Shown: positions 1-8,621, counted from the stretch's first letter. The stretch is DNA of 64,000 nucleotides from Flavobacteriaceae bacterium (GCA_018402205.1 JAGYIX010000003.1:1-64000); one strand, 5' to 3'. Program-made: numbers and translations. Notes: generated by a model not told the origin, from the sequence alone.

Positions 1-29
1 GAAAACGAAAAGAATTGGGAAGAAAAAGT

Positions 30-55
30 AACTTTTGTTCGGGCGAACAAAAGTT
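30..55. repeat. Perfect 12-bp inverted repeat AACTTTTGTTCG-GG-CGAACAAAAGTT
   Basis: Read directly; related inverted copy near 3958-3987. Confidence 0.8.
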
Positions 56-83
56 CATTTGGGAAAAATGGGAGGTATGAAAT

Positions 84-590
84 CTACTTCCTAATACCAA
101 TCCCAATACTGGGATAGATAAGGTTCAGGTCTGTAACGAGTTCAAATAAGAATCCCTTTTGAGAACCACAATAACAAGGTTTAGGAATTCTTAACAAAGG
201 AGTCCTAACCATGATATATGGACTGAATTCTAAAAAGTTTCGGTTGTATCTATCAGCAAGTCTTATCTGTGAACCAATACCAGACACCTGAAAACCAATG
301 GTAAATCGATTGTCGTTATAATTTCTATTGATTTTAGTTTTAGTCAATCCTATTCTAGGAAATGTGTCATAACTCAATCCATCAGTATAAAGTCCCATTG
401 ACGGAGAGATAGAAAGGTCATCCCAAAAAGGTATATAGATTCTAACATCAGTTAAAATACCTTCAAGTGTACCCCCAAAAAAGATATCTGCTTTAATTTG
501 AGCATACAAGGACCCGTTTAAAGAGGTGGTCATTATAATGACCAAGAAGAATCTCCGTAAACCTTTATTGAAATGATTCAGCAAATGCAA
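84..590 (-). CDS. Hypothetical secreted/outer-membrane protein with N-terminal signal peptide
   Basis: ORF with hydrophobic N-terminus ending SLYAQ; beta-rich remainder; next to the SLBB export gene. Confidence 0.7.
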   Translation of the reverse strand: MHLLNHFNKGLRRFFLVIIMTTSLNGSLYAQIKADIFFGGTLEGILTDVRIYIPFWDDLSISPSMGLYTDGLSYDTFPRIGLTKTKINRNYNDNRFTIGFQVSGIGSQIRLADRYNRNFLEFSPYIMVRTPLLRIPKPCYCGSQKGFLFELVTDLNLIYPSIGIGIRK

Positions 591-595
591 TGATT

Positions 596-3238
596 TTACA
601 ATCTGGAAATTAAAAAGATTGTAGTTAAAGATCCGGTCAATACTCCTAATATACTATTAAAATTATTCAATGATTCAAGAATGGTTCTTCGCTGCTCTAG
701 TTGTTTTTCTATAAGGATTATTTGGTCACCAGGGTACGCCTTTGGATTTTTAAGAAGTCCTATTTTCTGAGAACTTCCATTTAAATGAACAACCACTTTT
801 TTCTCAATCCGATTGATTTTACCCCCAGACATTTTTATGTAATGTTTAGACCTTTTTCCTTTAGTGTAGTTAAATACTGACGGGTTAACCACTGATCCTA
901 ATGTTTCTATAGGTTCAAGATTCGAAGCCACATTAATAACATCTCCTGTAAGCAATAAATTACCTCTTTCTCGAAGCGCATTCTTGAACTTTAACCGAAG
1001 TGTTTTACCTTCTCTAAGCACAAATGAAGATTCTTTACTGGCATACGATGTTAGCCCTCCAGCATCTTCAAGTACATCTGCCAGGTTAGTTTTTACTGAT
1101 TCAATAGTATATGTGCCTGGATAGAAAACTTCTCCTACCACAGTGATACGAGGTATAGTTTCAGATCTTATCAATTTAGAGACCGACACTATATCTTTAT
1201 CTTTTAAAATAATAGGATTAACTGGAGCCTTTGTTATCCCTTGAATATAATCTCTATCTATAACATACTCTCTCATTTTTGAATACTGGTTTCCATCAAT
1301 TTTTCGATCAAAGGTTGTGAGATTAACTTTGAAAAACTCGGTATACGAATCAAAACCTCCCGCACTTAGAATAGCATCTTCAACAAACATCTCTTCATCC
1401 AGAGAATATTCTCCAGGGTTGTTGACGTTACCGGTCACTGTCACTATTGGACTAATCTCCTCGATTATCGACTTTGTGTAAACAACCACTTGGTCTAGGG
1501 GGTTTAAGTACACCTTTGATAGCTGATCTATGTTATTCAAATCGTATAACTCAACCTTATATTGACCAGTTGAGGAATCGTAACGTTTAAGGTCGATTCT
1601 CGTTTTGAGCAGTTTAGATTGATATTGAAGCTCTTCAAATGAAGTGGATTGAAAAATCACATCAAACAGACTTAACCCCTCTCTCCAGAATAATACTTTG
1701 GGATTAGATACAAACCCAGATATAGAAACCGTCTTCTTTCCAAAAACCTCCTCTCTACTGTAAACATTTACACTATCCCTATTTTGAAGGTTAAGATTTA
1801 AACGGTTAGTTAAAATGTCATTTAAAGAGTACGTCTTGAAAGTGCGTTCTCCATTTTCTAAAGTCCGAGACACGTCAACCTTATCTAAGTAAGCCTCCTT
1901 TTTTAAAGATGATTTCTGAATGAGACCCCTAAGATCAGACACCTCAGATATAGAATAACTTCCTGGATAGTCGACACTCCCATTAATGGTTATTTCGTTT
2001 TCTGTGTAATCAGGTATTCTTCGAACTACAACTTGATCCTCATCAAACAAAACTGCGTTTTGAAGTTCTTTTGGATCAGTAAAGTTCAAGGTCAACAATT
2101 CCCGTTCATAGAAATTCTCAACCGAACGGTCTTTAAATGACTTAACGCGATTGATATTTAGGTTTCTAAGTGAAGCTGACTTTAAAAGACCTCCTGAGAA
2201 CTCCAATAAATCACTCAATGTTTCATCTTCTTTCAATTCAAAAATCTGATTTCTTTTTACTTCGCCTGATAATCGGATACTGGATTTTCTATGCGGAACA
2301 AATACAATATCTCCGGTCATTAACCGAATATCAGACGATAACTTACCTGTAGTAATGAAATCATACAAGTCGATGGTCTTTAATTTCTTTCCATTTCGAA
2401 AGACAGTTATCTCTCTAAGAGAACCTGAAACTGAAATTCCCCCAGAGGCATATAAGGCATTTAGAACCGTAGCAAAAGCGTTAATAATATGAGGACCTGG
2501 GGTAATTACGTCTCCTAATATGGTAACGGTAACTGGTCTTATTTGAGTGAGTGAAACATCTAAAAACGATTTCTGAGGGGTAGCCACTAAACCATTATGT
2601 GTTCTACCCAAAAAGGTTGTTAATCTTTCCTTCAAAGTCTTAAAACTTAATCCGGCTGTTTGAACTACTCCTAATACGGGAATGACTACGTTACCATTTA
2701 AATCAATCTTGGTGATTACATCAAGAGTATTCTGTCCATAAACGGTAATCTTTAACTCGTCTCCTGGGGCTAATAAATATCCGTCGTCAATATTACCCAA
2801 GATATATTCTTTGGATCCAAAAGGGTTATTTTGAAAAATATCATATCCAAAATATTCAACAACTTCAGAAGATTCAGATGTTATATTCTGAATACTATCC
2901 TTTAAAGATTGAAACTGAGTGTCAACCAATCCTTCGTAATCGATTACTATGGAATCTGTGACCTCATCTCTAAGATCCCTTATCGGATTAGAATTTATAT
3001 CGTTGAAATTCTCGTCAAGAAAATCATTTAGGTTTATACCTCTCATCCTGGCCATCTCTTCAGCCTGAGAATAGGAAATCCCATATTTATCAAGTTCTCT
3101 GAGTGCGTCTTGTCGAGTACTTACTCCTCTTCTTCTCGCTTCCCTAAGTGCATCTTGGGTAGACTGCGCATATACAAAGGATTCGGTAAAACCTGATAAA
3201 AGAACTAAACTAACTATAATACACTTTAAAATTCTCAT
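596..3238 (-). CDS. SLBB-domain polysaccharide export protein (Wza-like, multiple SLBB repeats)
   Basis: Poly_export motif 'YLLAPGDELKITVYGQ' followed by repeated 'V.G.V..PG.Y' SLBB motifs; signal peptide; C-terminal hydrophobic segment. Confidence 0.92.
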   Translation of the reverse strand: MRILKCIIVSLVLLSGFTESFVYAQSTQDALREARRRGVSTRQDALRELDKYGISYSQAEEMARMRGINLNDFLDENFNDINSNPIRDLRDEVTDSIVIDYEGLVDTQFQSLKDSIQNITSESSEVVEYFGYDIFQNNPFGSKEYILGNIDDGYLLAPGDELKITVYGQNTLDVITKIDLNGNVVIPVLGVVQTAGLSFKTLKERLTTFLGRTHNGLVATPQKSFLDVSLTQIRPVTVTILGDVITPGPHIINAFATVLNALYASGGISVSGSLREITVFRNGKKLKTIDLYDFITTGKLSSDIRLMTGDIVFVPHRKSSIRLSGEVKRNQIFELKEDETLSDLLEFSGGLLKSASLRNLNINRVKSFKDRSVENFYERELLTLNFTDPKELQNAVLFDEDQVVVRRIPDYTENEITINGSVDYPGSYSISEVSDLRGLIQKSSLKKEAYLDKVDVSRTLENGERTFKTYSLNDILTNRLNLNLQNRDSVNVYSREEVFGKKTVSISGFVSNPKVLFWREGLSLFDVIFQSTSFEELQYQSKLLKTRIDLKRYDSSTGQYKVELYDLNNIDQLSKVYLNPLDQVVVYTKSIIEEISPIVTVTGNVNNPGEYSLDEEMFVEDAILSAGGFDSYTEFFKVNLTTFDRKIDGNQYSKMREYVIDRDYIQGITKAPVNPIILKDKDIVSVSKLIRSETIPRITVVGEVFYPGTYTIESVKTNLADVLEDAGGLTSYASKESSFVLREGKTLRLKFKNALRERGNLLLTGDVINVASNLEPIETLGSVVNPSVFNYTKGKRSKHYIKMSGGKINRIEKKVVVHLNGSSQKIGLLKNPKAYPGDQIILIEKQLEQRRTILESLNNFNSILGVLTGSLTTIFLISRL

Positions 3239-3690
3239 ACACCTAAAATTTCAAAAAAGGAGAGGTTTAACTCATACATAAAGGACCTCCTATCATCTTT
3301 GTTTCGTCTTCTTATGAATATTACTTCATTGGTCCACAATAGTCCCTGTAGTTTGGCTTCTAGAATCTGGAGTTTAAGGTTCTTCTGACGAATTATATTG
3401 CTTAAGTCTACTTTAGTATTATTAAATAAGTCTAGAAAATCGGTATTCTCTACTCTACCATGAAAGAGAACAAACGTTCTAAGGATCTTGTATTCAGTTT
3501 CATCTAACGGCAACTTCTTACTCTTATAAAAGAAATCTCGATTCATGAAGATGATCTTTTCGGATGTAGGTGATTTGAATAAAAACATGACAAGAATAAA
3601 CTCACTAGTCGTTTCAATTTCAATAGAATTAAAAAGAGAAACTATATATGTGATATAATACATATAATTTAAGATTCCTCCTCCCGACAA
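3235..3690 (-). CDS. Hypothetical protein, possible winged-helix/regulatory domain
   Basis: ORF overlapping the SLBB gene start by 4 bp; C-terminal half 'LDETEYKILRTFVLFHGRVENTDFLDLF...' helix-rich. Confidence 0.55.
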   Translation of the reverse strand: MSGGGILNYMYYITYIVSLFNSIEIETTSEFILVMFLFKSPTSEKIIFMNRDFFYKSKKLPLDETEYKILRTFVLFHGRVENTDFLDLFNNTKVDLSNIIRQKNLKLQILEAKLQGLLWTNEVIFIRRRNKDDRRSFMYELNLSFFEILGV

Positions 3691-4066
3691 ACTAATCGTA
3701 GTAATCTCGTTATCAATAATTTACAGTGAACAAATTTCTATGAGAGAGATATCGGATTCCTATGTATATCGAAACACAGTTCAGGAATTCAGGAATTTCA
3801 CCTATAAATGAGGGTGACTATTCTAACCCCCAACTGTTAAAATGATATATCTGTACTCAAAGAAAATGAGTAGAACCGAAATAAAGATTCAGGGGAAAAT
3901 GCAAAACGGATGAAATAGAATCACCTTTAAGGAATTAATGAACATTAATCATTTTAGTTTACTTCTGTTCATCCGAACAAAAGTTACTTGGTAGTCAAAG
4001 GGGAGATAGGAGTGTATCATTTCGTGGTACAAAAACGAAAAAAAATGAGGTCAACTTTCTGTAAAC

Positions 4067-4102
4067 TTTAGTCTCCAAAAACATCGATTTTAGTCTCCAA
4101 AA
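4067..4102. repeat. Two direct copies of TTTAGTCTCCAAAA spaced 22 bp
   Basis: 4067-4080 and 4089-4102, identical over 14 nt. Confidence 0.75.
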
Positions 4103-4172
4103 TTAAAAATAAAATTTCATAAACTATTGAAAATCAATGATTTAACACATTATGTACGAATCCAGTCATCCC

Positions 4173-4302
4173 GACAACAAACCCAACGCTTTCTAAAATC
4201 GCAGATTTTAGCACTAGAAATAAAGACCGCTAGAGCTTGCTCTTAAGCGGTTTTTTCTGGTGTTTAGCACCTTAAGGTGCAGAAAGCGTTGGGTTTGTTG
4301 TC
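4173..4302. repeat. Composite palindromic (cloverleaf-like) intergenic element with perfect 22-bp inverted arms
   Basis: GACAACAAACCCAACGCTTTCT (4173-4194) and its exact reverse complement (4281-4302); internal hairpins CTAAAATC-GCA-GATTTTAG, a central CCGCT..AGAGC/GCTCTTAAGCGG hairpin and the 14-bp palindrome GCACCTTAAGGTGC. Confidence 0.85.
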
Positions 4303-4519
4303 TAACTCCCCCCATGGATCTTTTACCGCTAGGTAAAAGAATCCAGCGGTTTAGGGGAGTGGAGTTGTCTAACTCCCCCCATGGATCTTTTACCGCTAGG
4401 TAAAAGAATCCAGTGATTTAGGGGAGTGGAGTTGTCTAACTCCCCGTGGTTTAGGGGAGTGGAGTTGTCTAACTCCCCCCATGGATCTTTTACCGCTAGG
4501 TAAAAGAATCCAGCGGTTA
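4301..4519. repeat. Tandem 67-bp self-complementary repeat array (two full units, one 33-bp deleted unit, one 3'-truncated unit)
   Basis: TCTAACTCCCCCCATGGATCTTTTACCGCTAGGTAAAAGAATCCAGCGGTTTAGGGGAGTGGAGTTG at 4301-4367; again at 4368-4434 (CAGTGAT variant); 4435-4467 (core deleted); 4468-4519 (partial). Confidence 0.92.
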
Positions 4520-5752
4520 CTCTAAAAGCAGGGCTATATCTATAAGCTTCTCGCGAATGCCCAGACTATAGAGCCCACGCTGCTCGCGCGAGGGATACAC
4601 GCGATTAGTCAAAAAAACAACCACCAATTCAGCCTCAGGATCAACCCAAACCATGGTGCCCGTGAAACCAGTGTGACCAAAGGTAGATCCACTAACAAGA
4701 GAAGAAGGGTAGGGAGGGTCTAAGGTTTTATCTGGTTTATCAAAACCTAATCCTCTTCTGTTAGCACTATTGGGGTAGGCCTTTGCGGTAAAAGTTTCTA
4801 AAGTAGAATTTTTCAAATACTGGGATTCGCCAACTCGACCGTTAAGTCTCCACATTTCAGCTACTTTAAATACAGAAGCGGCGTTTCCGAATAGCCCAGC
4901 ATTACCTGAAACTCCGCCCATGAGTGCGGCGGCCTCATCATGTACATACCCCTGAACTAGGGAACGACGCATAAGCGTATCTATCTCTGTAGGAACAATT
5001 TGCGTTCTAGGATAATGCGCATAAGGGGTAAACGTAAGTCGATCGGCTCCTAAGGGCTCATAAAAACGACTTTTTAAAAAATCCTCAAAAGTTTGCCCGT
5101 AATTACGCTCAATAAAATCAGGGACTAAAAAAAACCACAACCCCGAATAACGGTATGTGCCTTGGTTTTCTATTGCTGTTCTATATATGCGGCGAAAAAT
5201 TTTCTTTGGGTAGTTTTTGTGAATATAGAGCGAATCGTATAGCTTATACGGATAGTTTTTGGAGTACTGCGGTTGCAGTGTTTTAGCTCTATAGTCTCCA
5301 TCTTTAGTGACCACCTTAAATTGATGGGCAATATAGGGGAGCCATCCGGCCTGATGACTTAGAATCTCCTTGAAACTACTTCGTCCTTTTTTGCGCCATC
5401 TAAGGGACTTGAATTCTGTATTAATCTTGCTGTTTACATCCAAATCAAGATCTTCATAGGCCTTCATAAAAGCAAGGGTTGCCGCGAGCACTTTAGTCAT
5501 CGAGGCTAAGTCATAAAGATGATCGAGCTCAACTTTCTGAACCGAGTCATAGGTATGGTATCCATAGGCTTTGTGCAGCTTAAGTTCTCCACCCTTGGCG
5601 ATGAGTAATTGAGCCCCAGGGAATGCTTTTTGAGAAATTGCCCCTTCGATCAAAGAGTCTAGTTTGATCCATGGACTATGTTGGGTGTAAGCCGATGAAG
5701 CCACTAGTATCAAAGCGGCAAACCACATCTTTCGGAGCGTATAAATGAACAT
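4517..5752 (-). CDS. Serine hydrolase, beta-lactamase/class C-like (secreted)
   Basis: SMTK (SxxK) and HTGFTG motifs; signal-peptide start at 5752 (MFIYTLRKMWFAALILVASSAYTQ) preferred over the 5881 ORF start, which overlaps the divergent gene. Confidence 0.85.
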   Translation of the reverse strand: MFIYTLRKMWFAALILVASSAYTQHSPWIKLDSLIEGAISQKAFPGAQLLIAKGGELKLHKAYGYHTYDSVQKVELDHLYDLASMTKVLAATLAFMKAYEDLDLDVNSKINTEFKSLRWRKKGRSSFKEILSHQAGWLPYIAHQFKVVTKDGDYRAKTLQPQYSKNYPYKLYDSLYIHKNYPKKIFRRIYRTAIENQGTYRYSGLWFFLVPDFIERNYGQTFEDFLKSRFYEPLGADRLTFTPYAHYPRTQIVPTEIDTLMRRSLVQGYVHDEAAALMGGVSGNAGLFGNAASVFKVAEMWRLNGRVGESQYLKNSTLETFTAKAYPNSANRRGLGFDKPDKTLDPPYPSSLVSGSTFGHTGFTGTMVWVDPEAELVVVFLTNRVYPSREQRGLYSLGIREKLIDIALLLE

Positions 5753-5826
5753 GTTAACATTAAAATAAGGAGAAAATAAACGTTTAAGCATCCGATCGAT
5801 TTTATATTGCGTGAAAATATAAACTA

Positions 5827-6756
5827 ATGATGACCATAATTCAAAAGTATGTAATGCTTGTCTGTTTGCTTTGCGCAGCACACCTGTCAGCTCAAATCGA
5901 CCCGTGGGTATCGTTTCGGGCAGACACTTTGGGTTTTAGTACAGATACTCGCCTTAAAGAAATAAGTGGATTAGTGCATTCAAGACATAATCCAAATCTA
6001 TTCTGGGTACACAATGACAGCGGGGATGATCCTAAGATTTACGCCCTTTCGTCAACAATGAATATAGAGCGCGAATTTCTACTGGATAAAGCACAACATA
6101 TTGATTGGGAAGATATGGCGGGAGGTAATTATGAGGGTAAACCCTACCTATTTATAGGAGATATTGGAGATAATGCAGCGCGCAGAACCTCGATTGCCGT
6201 TTACCAAGTAGAGGAGCCTCTAGTCATCGCATCAAACGAGCAAGCGAGACTTTCTGCTACCCCTATAGAATTGATTTATCCTGATGGCCCTCGTGATGCC
6301 GAGGCGTTATTATTTGATGAACGCACCAAAGAGTTAATTATCGTAACTAAACGCGATGCCGAAGCTAGGGTATATGCTATTTCATTAAAATCGATAAACT
6401 TTAAGGGTCAGAACCAACTCCAATTTATAGGTACACTTAAACTGGAGCCCTTAGCGCTAGATATACCGCCGATGCGCAGGTATTTACACTATATAACTGC
6501 TGCAGACCAGCATTCGAACGGACAAGTAATAATTAAGAATTATTATCGTACCTGGCTTTATGAAAATGAGGCTTTACTTCCTCTTAAAGAAGTGTTGATA
6601 ACTCAAAAACCTATACAACTACCTTATTTTTTAGAGCAGCAAGGAGAGGCAATAGCCTTTGATATAGACGGAATGGGTTATTATACTACCTCAGAGTGCG
6701 CAGATGACGGCACTACTCATGTGCCTCAACCTTTGGTTTATTATCGACCCAACTAA
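5827..6756 (+). CDS. Conserved hypothetical secreted protein, probable beta-propeller-like
   Basis: Signal peptide plus 'ISGLVHSRHNPNLFWVHNDSGD' and 'LFIGDIGDNAARR' conserved motifs. Confidence 0.75.
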   Translation: MMTIIQKYVMLVCLLCAAHLSAQIDPWVSFRADTLGFSTDTRLKEISGLVHSRHNPNLFWVHNDSGDDPKIYALSSTMNIEREFLLDKAQHIDWEDMAGGNYEGKPYLFIGDIGDNAARRTSIAVYQVEEPLVIASNEQARLSATPIELIYPDGPRDAEALLFDERTKELIIVTKRDAEARVYAISLKSINFKGQNQLQFIGTLKLEPLALDIPPMRRYLHYITAADQHSNGQVIIKNYYRTWLYENEALLPLKEVLITQKPIQLPYFLEQQGEAIAFDIDGMGYYTTSECADDGTTHVPQPLVYYRPN

Positions 6757-7286
6757 GACTGTATATCAAGAGATACTAGAGTGTCACCCCAGGCGAGGTA
6801 TAAGGTATAGCCTGAATCGGTTCGGTCAAAAGCGATAGAAAAGGCTTCTACAGGATTTTCATTGACTTCAACCTTCGCTTCAAAGCGCCCTATGTCTAGG
6901 CTTTCTTCATAGGCATAGGCTCCCCATGTATTTCGTTTACTATTTAAAATAATAGTCCAATTGCGCATACCAGGGATAGAATAGAGAGTGTAGGTTCCTG
7001 GATCAATGCGCTTGCCTTGAATCAAGAAAGAAGAAAAAAAAGTGATCTCAGTGGTTTCATTAGCCCCAGTGCGCCAGATTTTTCCGTTACTAACCAAGTC
7101 ATCTACAGTTCTTCCTTTGAGTTGAGGGCGTGAATATATAACTCGTATATCTGGATCAGCCATGCGCTCTGGGCGAGCATAGCTAATGTCTAGAGGGCTG
7201 CGATCTAAATTTGTAAAATTCTGTGCGGTCAACAAAAGGGTGAATCCGAAAAAAAAGGCTACAATAGCAAATGACTTCATGGTCAA
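6753..7286 (-). CDS. DUF2911 domain-containing protein
   Basis: 'YSRPQLKGR...GKIWRTGANETTEITFFSSFLIQGKRIDPGTYTLYSIPG' is typical of the family. Confidence 0.88.
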   Translation of the reverse strand: MTMKSFAIVAFFFGFTLLLTAQNFTNLDRSPLDISYARPERMADPDIRVIYSRPQLKGRTVDDLVSNGKIWRTGANETTEITFFSSFLIQGKRIDPGTYTLYSIPGMRNWTIILNSKRNTWGAYAYEESLDIGRFEAKVEVNENPVEAFSIAFDRTDSGYTLYLAWGDTLVSLDIQS

Positions 7287-7451
7287 ATTTTGAGGTAAGG
7301 TACTTAAAAAACAATTTAAGATTGCTTATCAGCTCCCCTCACATTAAAGGGCACATTAAAGAGATCATCCACTCTTATTGCAAGAGATGTGCCATGATTG
7401 GCCGTACCTTAAAGACACTTATTTCTGAGAAGCATAGTTCTACTTATGTGC

Positions 7452-8117
7452 CTATAGAAAGCGATAAATCAACCAGCTATGAATGGCGTGAAGGTGTTGA
7501 CCTTTAATCTCTCTATTAAGTTCAACATAGCGGTATCCCGTTCGAAAATGAATTTGCTTGTTTACTGGAAATTGTACTCCGACAAAGGTCCAATTTTGAT
7601 CCATTTGCTGACTTGAAAGACCTTTAGTTACTAAAAACAGTTCGTTAAACGCTATTAAGGTGATCGGAGTATGTTTAAATTGACCAAGGGGAGTGTCAAC
7701 TCTAAAACGGTATCTCAGTCTTTCAAAGTAGCCATTTACGCGATGCCTCTGCTCTAATCTGAGCCAATGGTTAGTCTTAAAGCGGCCTAATCGATGATCG
7801 ACCTCTAGTTGTTGCCAGTAGTTTAACTCTTCATTAGTATTTGAAGGTCCACCTTCATAGCTGGCATTGTATATATAGGTAATTCCGCCACTAAGTCTCA
7901 GTTTTTCTGTTAGTGAAAAAATCACATTAGGTCGCATAATAAGTTGGCGCGATTGTGCCAACAAATCTCCTCTGACTAGATGAGATTCAGCGCGGTAGTG
8001 CCATTTTTCTGCCAACTTTCCGACTGCAAACATTGAATTGTGACTGATAGCCTCTTGGCCTTGTAAGGCACTAATTACCAGCACCACGCTAAGTAGTGTT
8101 AGTGGAAATCTAAGCAT
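7452..8117 (-). CDS. DUF2490-like outer membrane protein
   Basis: Signal peptide; 'WLRLEQRHRVNGYFERLRYRFR' pattern. Confidence 0.78.
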   Translation of the reverse strand: MLRFPLTLLSVVLVISALQGQEAISHNSMFAVGKLAEKWHYRAESHLVRGDLLAQSRQLIMRPNVIFSLTEKLRLSGGITYIYNASYEGGPSNTNEELNYWQQLEVDHRLGRFKTNHWLRLEQRHRVNGYFERLRYRFRVDTPLGQFKHTPITLIAFNELFLVTKGLSSQQMDQNWTFVGVQFPVNKQIHFRTGYRYVELNREIKGQHLHAIHSWLIYRFL

Positions 8118-8124
8118 CGGTAAG

Positions 8125-8502
8125 CTAATTTTTGGGAACGGCTAGGTAACCTCCTTTTAAGTCATAGATTTCTTTAAAACCCACTGACTCCAGATATTTT
8201 GCAGCCTTAAGACTTCGGTTCCCCGAACGACAATAGAGGTAAACAGGCTTCAGCGTATCTATTTTCTTAAAATAAGCTTCAAACGATTCCGGTTTTAGGA
8301 AATCAACCTGTTTTGCCCGTTTTAGATGCCCCTGTTTAAACTCTGTTTTAGTTCGAACATCTACCAACAGCACATTTTTTTGTTGGGTTTGCTCTAAAAA
8401 TGCGATAGAATCTAGACGTTGTATAGCAGAATCTTGGGCTTGTACTTGTTGACACCATAGACCAAAAAGAGAACAGGTGATAAGAGCGAATAATCTTAAC
8501 AT
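8125..8502 (-). CDS. Rhodanese-like domain protein (secreted)
   Basis: 'LLVDVRTKTEFKQGHLKRA...PVYLYCRSGNRSLKAAKYL', active-site CRSGNRS. Confidence 0.93.
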   Translation of the reverse strand: MLRLFALITCSLFGLWCQQVQAQDSAIQRLDSIAFLEQTQQKNVLLVDVRTKTEFKQGHLKRAKQVDFLKPESFEAYFKKIDTLKPVYLYCRSGNRSLKAAKYLESVGFKEIYDLKGGYLAVPKN

Positions 8503-8621
8503 GGAAAGAATGGTTTAAAGACAATGCGAATTAAGCGAATTGATTAGATTTGGAATGTGCCCTAAGTTACATAGTTTAGCTTTTTAGATTCACTAAATTC
8601 GCTCTCATCAATTTAATCGTC

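Noticed and set aside
2170-2352. 60-aa plus-strand ORF inside the SLBB gene
   Set aside because: Fully antisense to a well-supported CDS and no recognisable domain.
4301-4519. Possible CRISPR array
   Set aside because: Units are directly contiguous with no unique spacers, are internally palindromic over their whole length, and no cas genes are present.
5753-5881. N-terminal extension of the serine hydrolase ORF
   Set aside because: Would overlap the divergent gene at 5827 and place the signal peptide internally; start at 5752 fits better.
7271-7507. 78-aa plus-strand ORF
   Set aside because: Overlaps DUF2911 and DUF2490 genes at both ends, low-complexity intergenic composition, no recognisable family.
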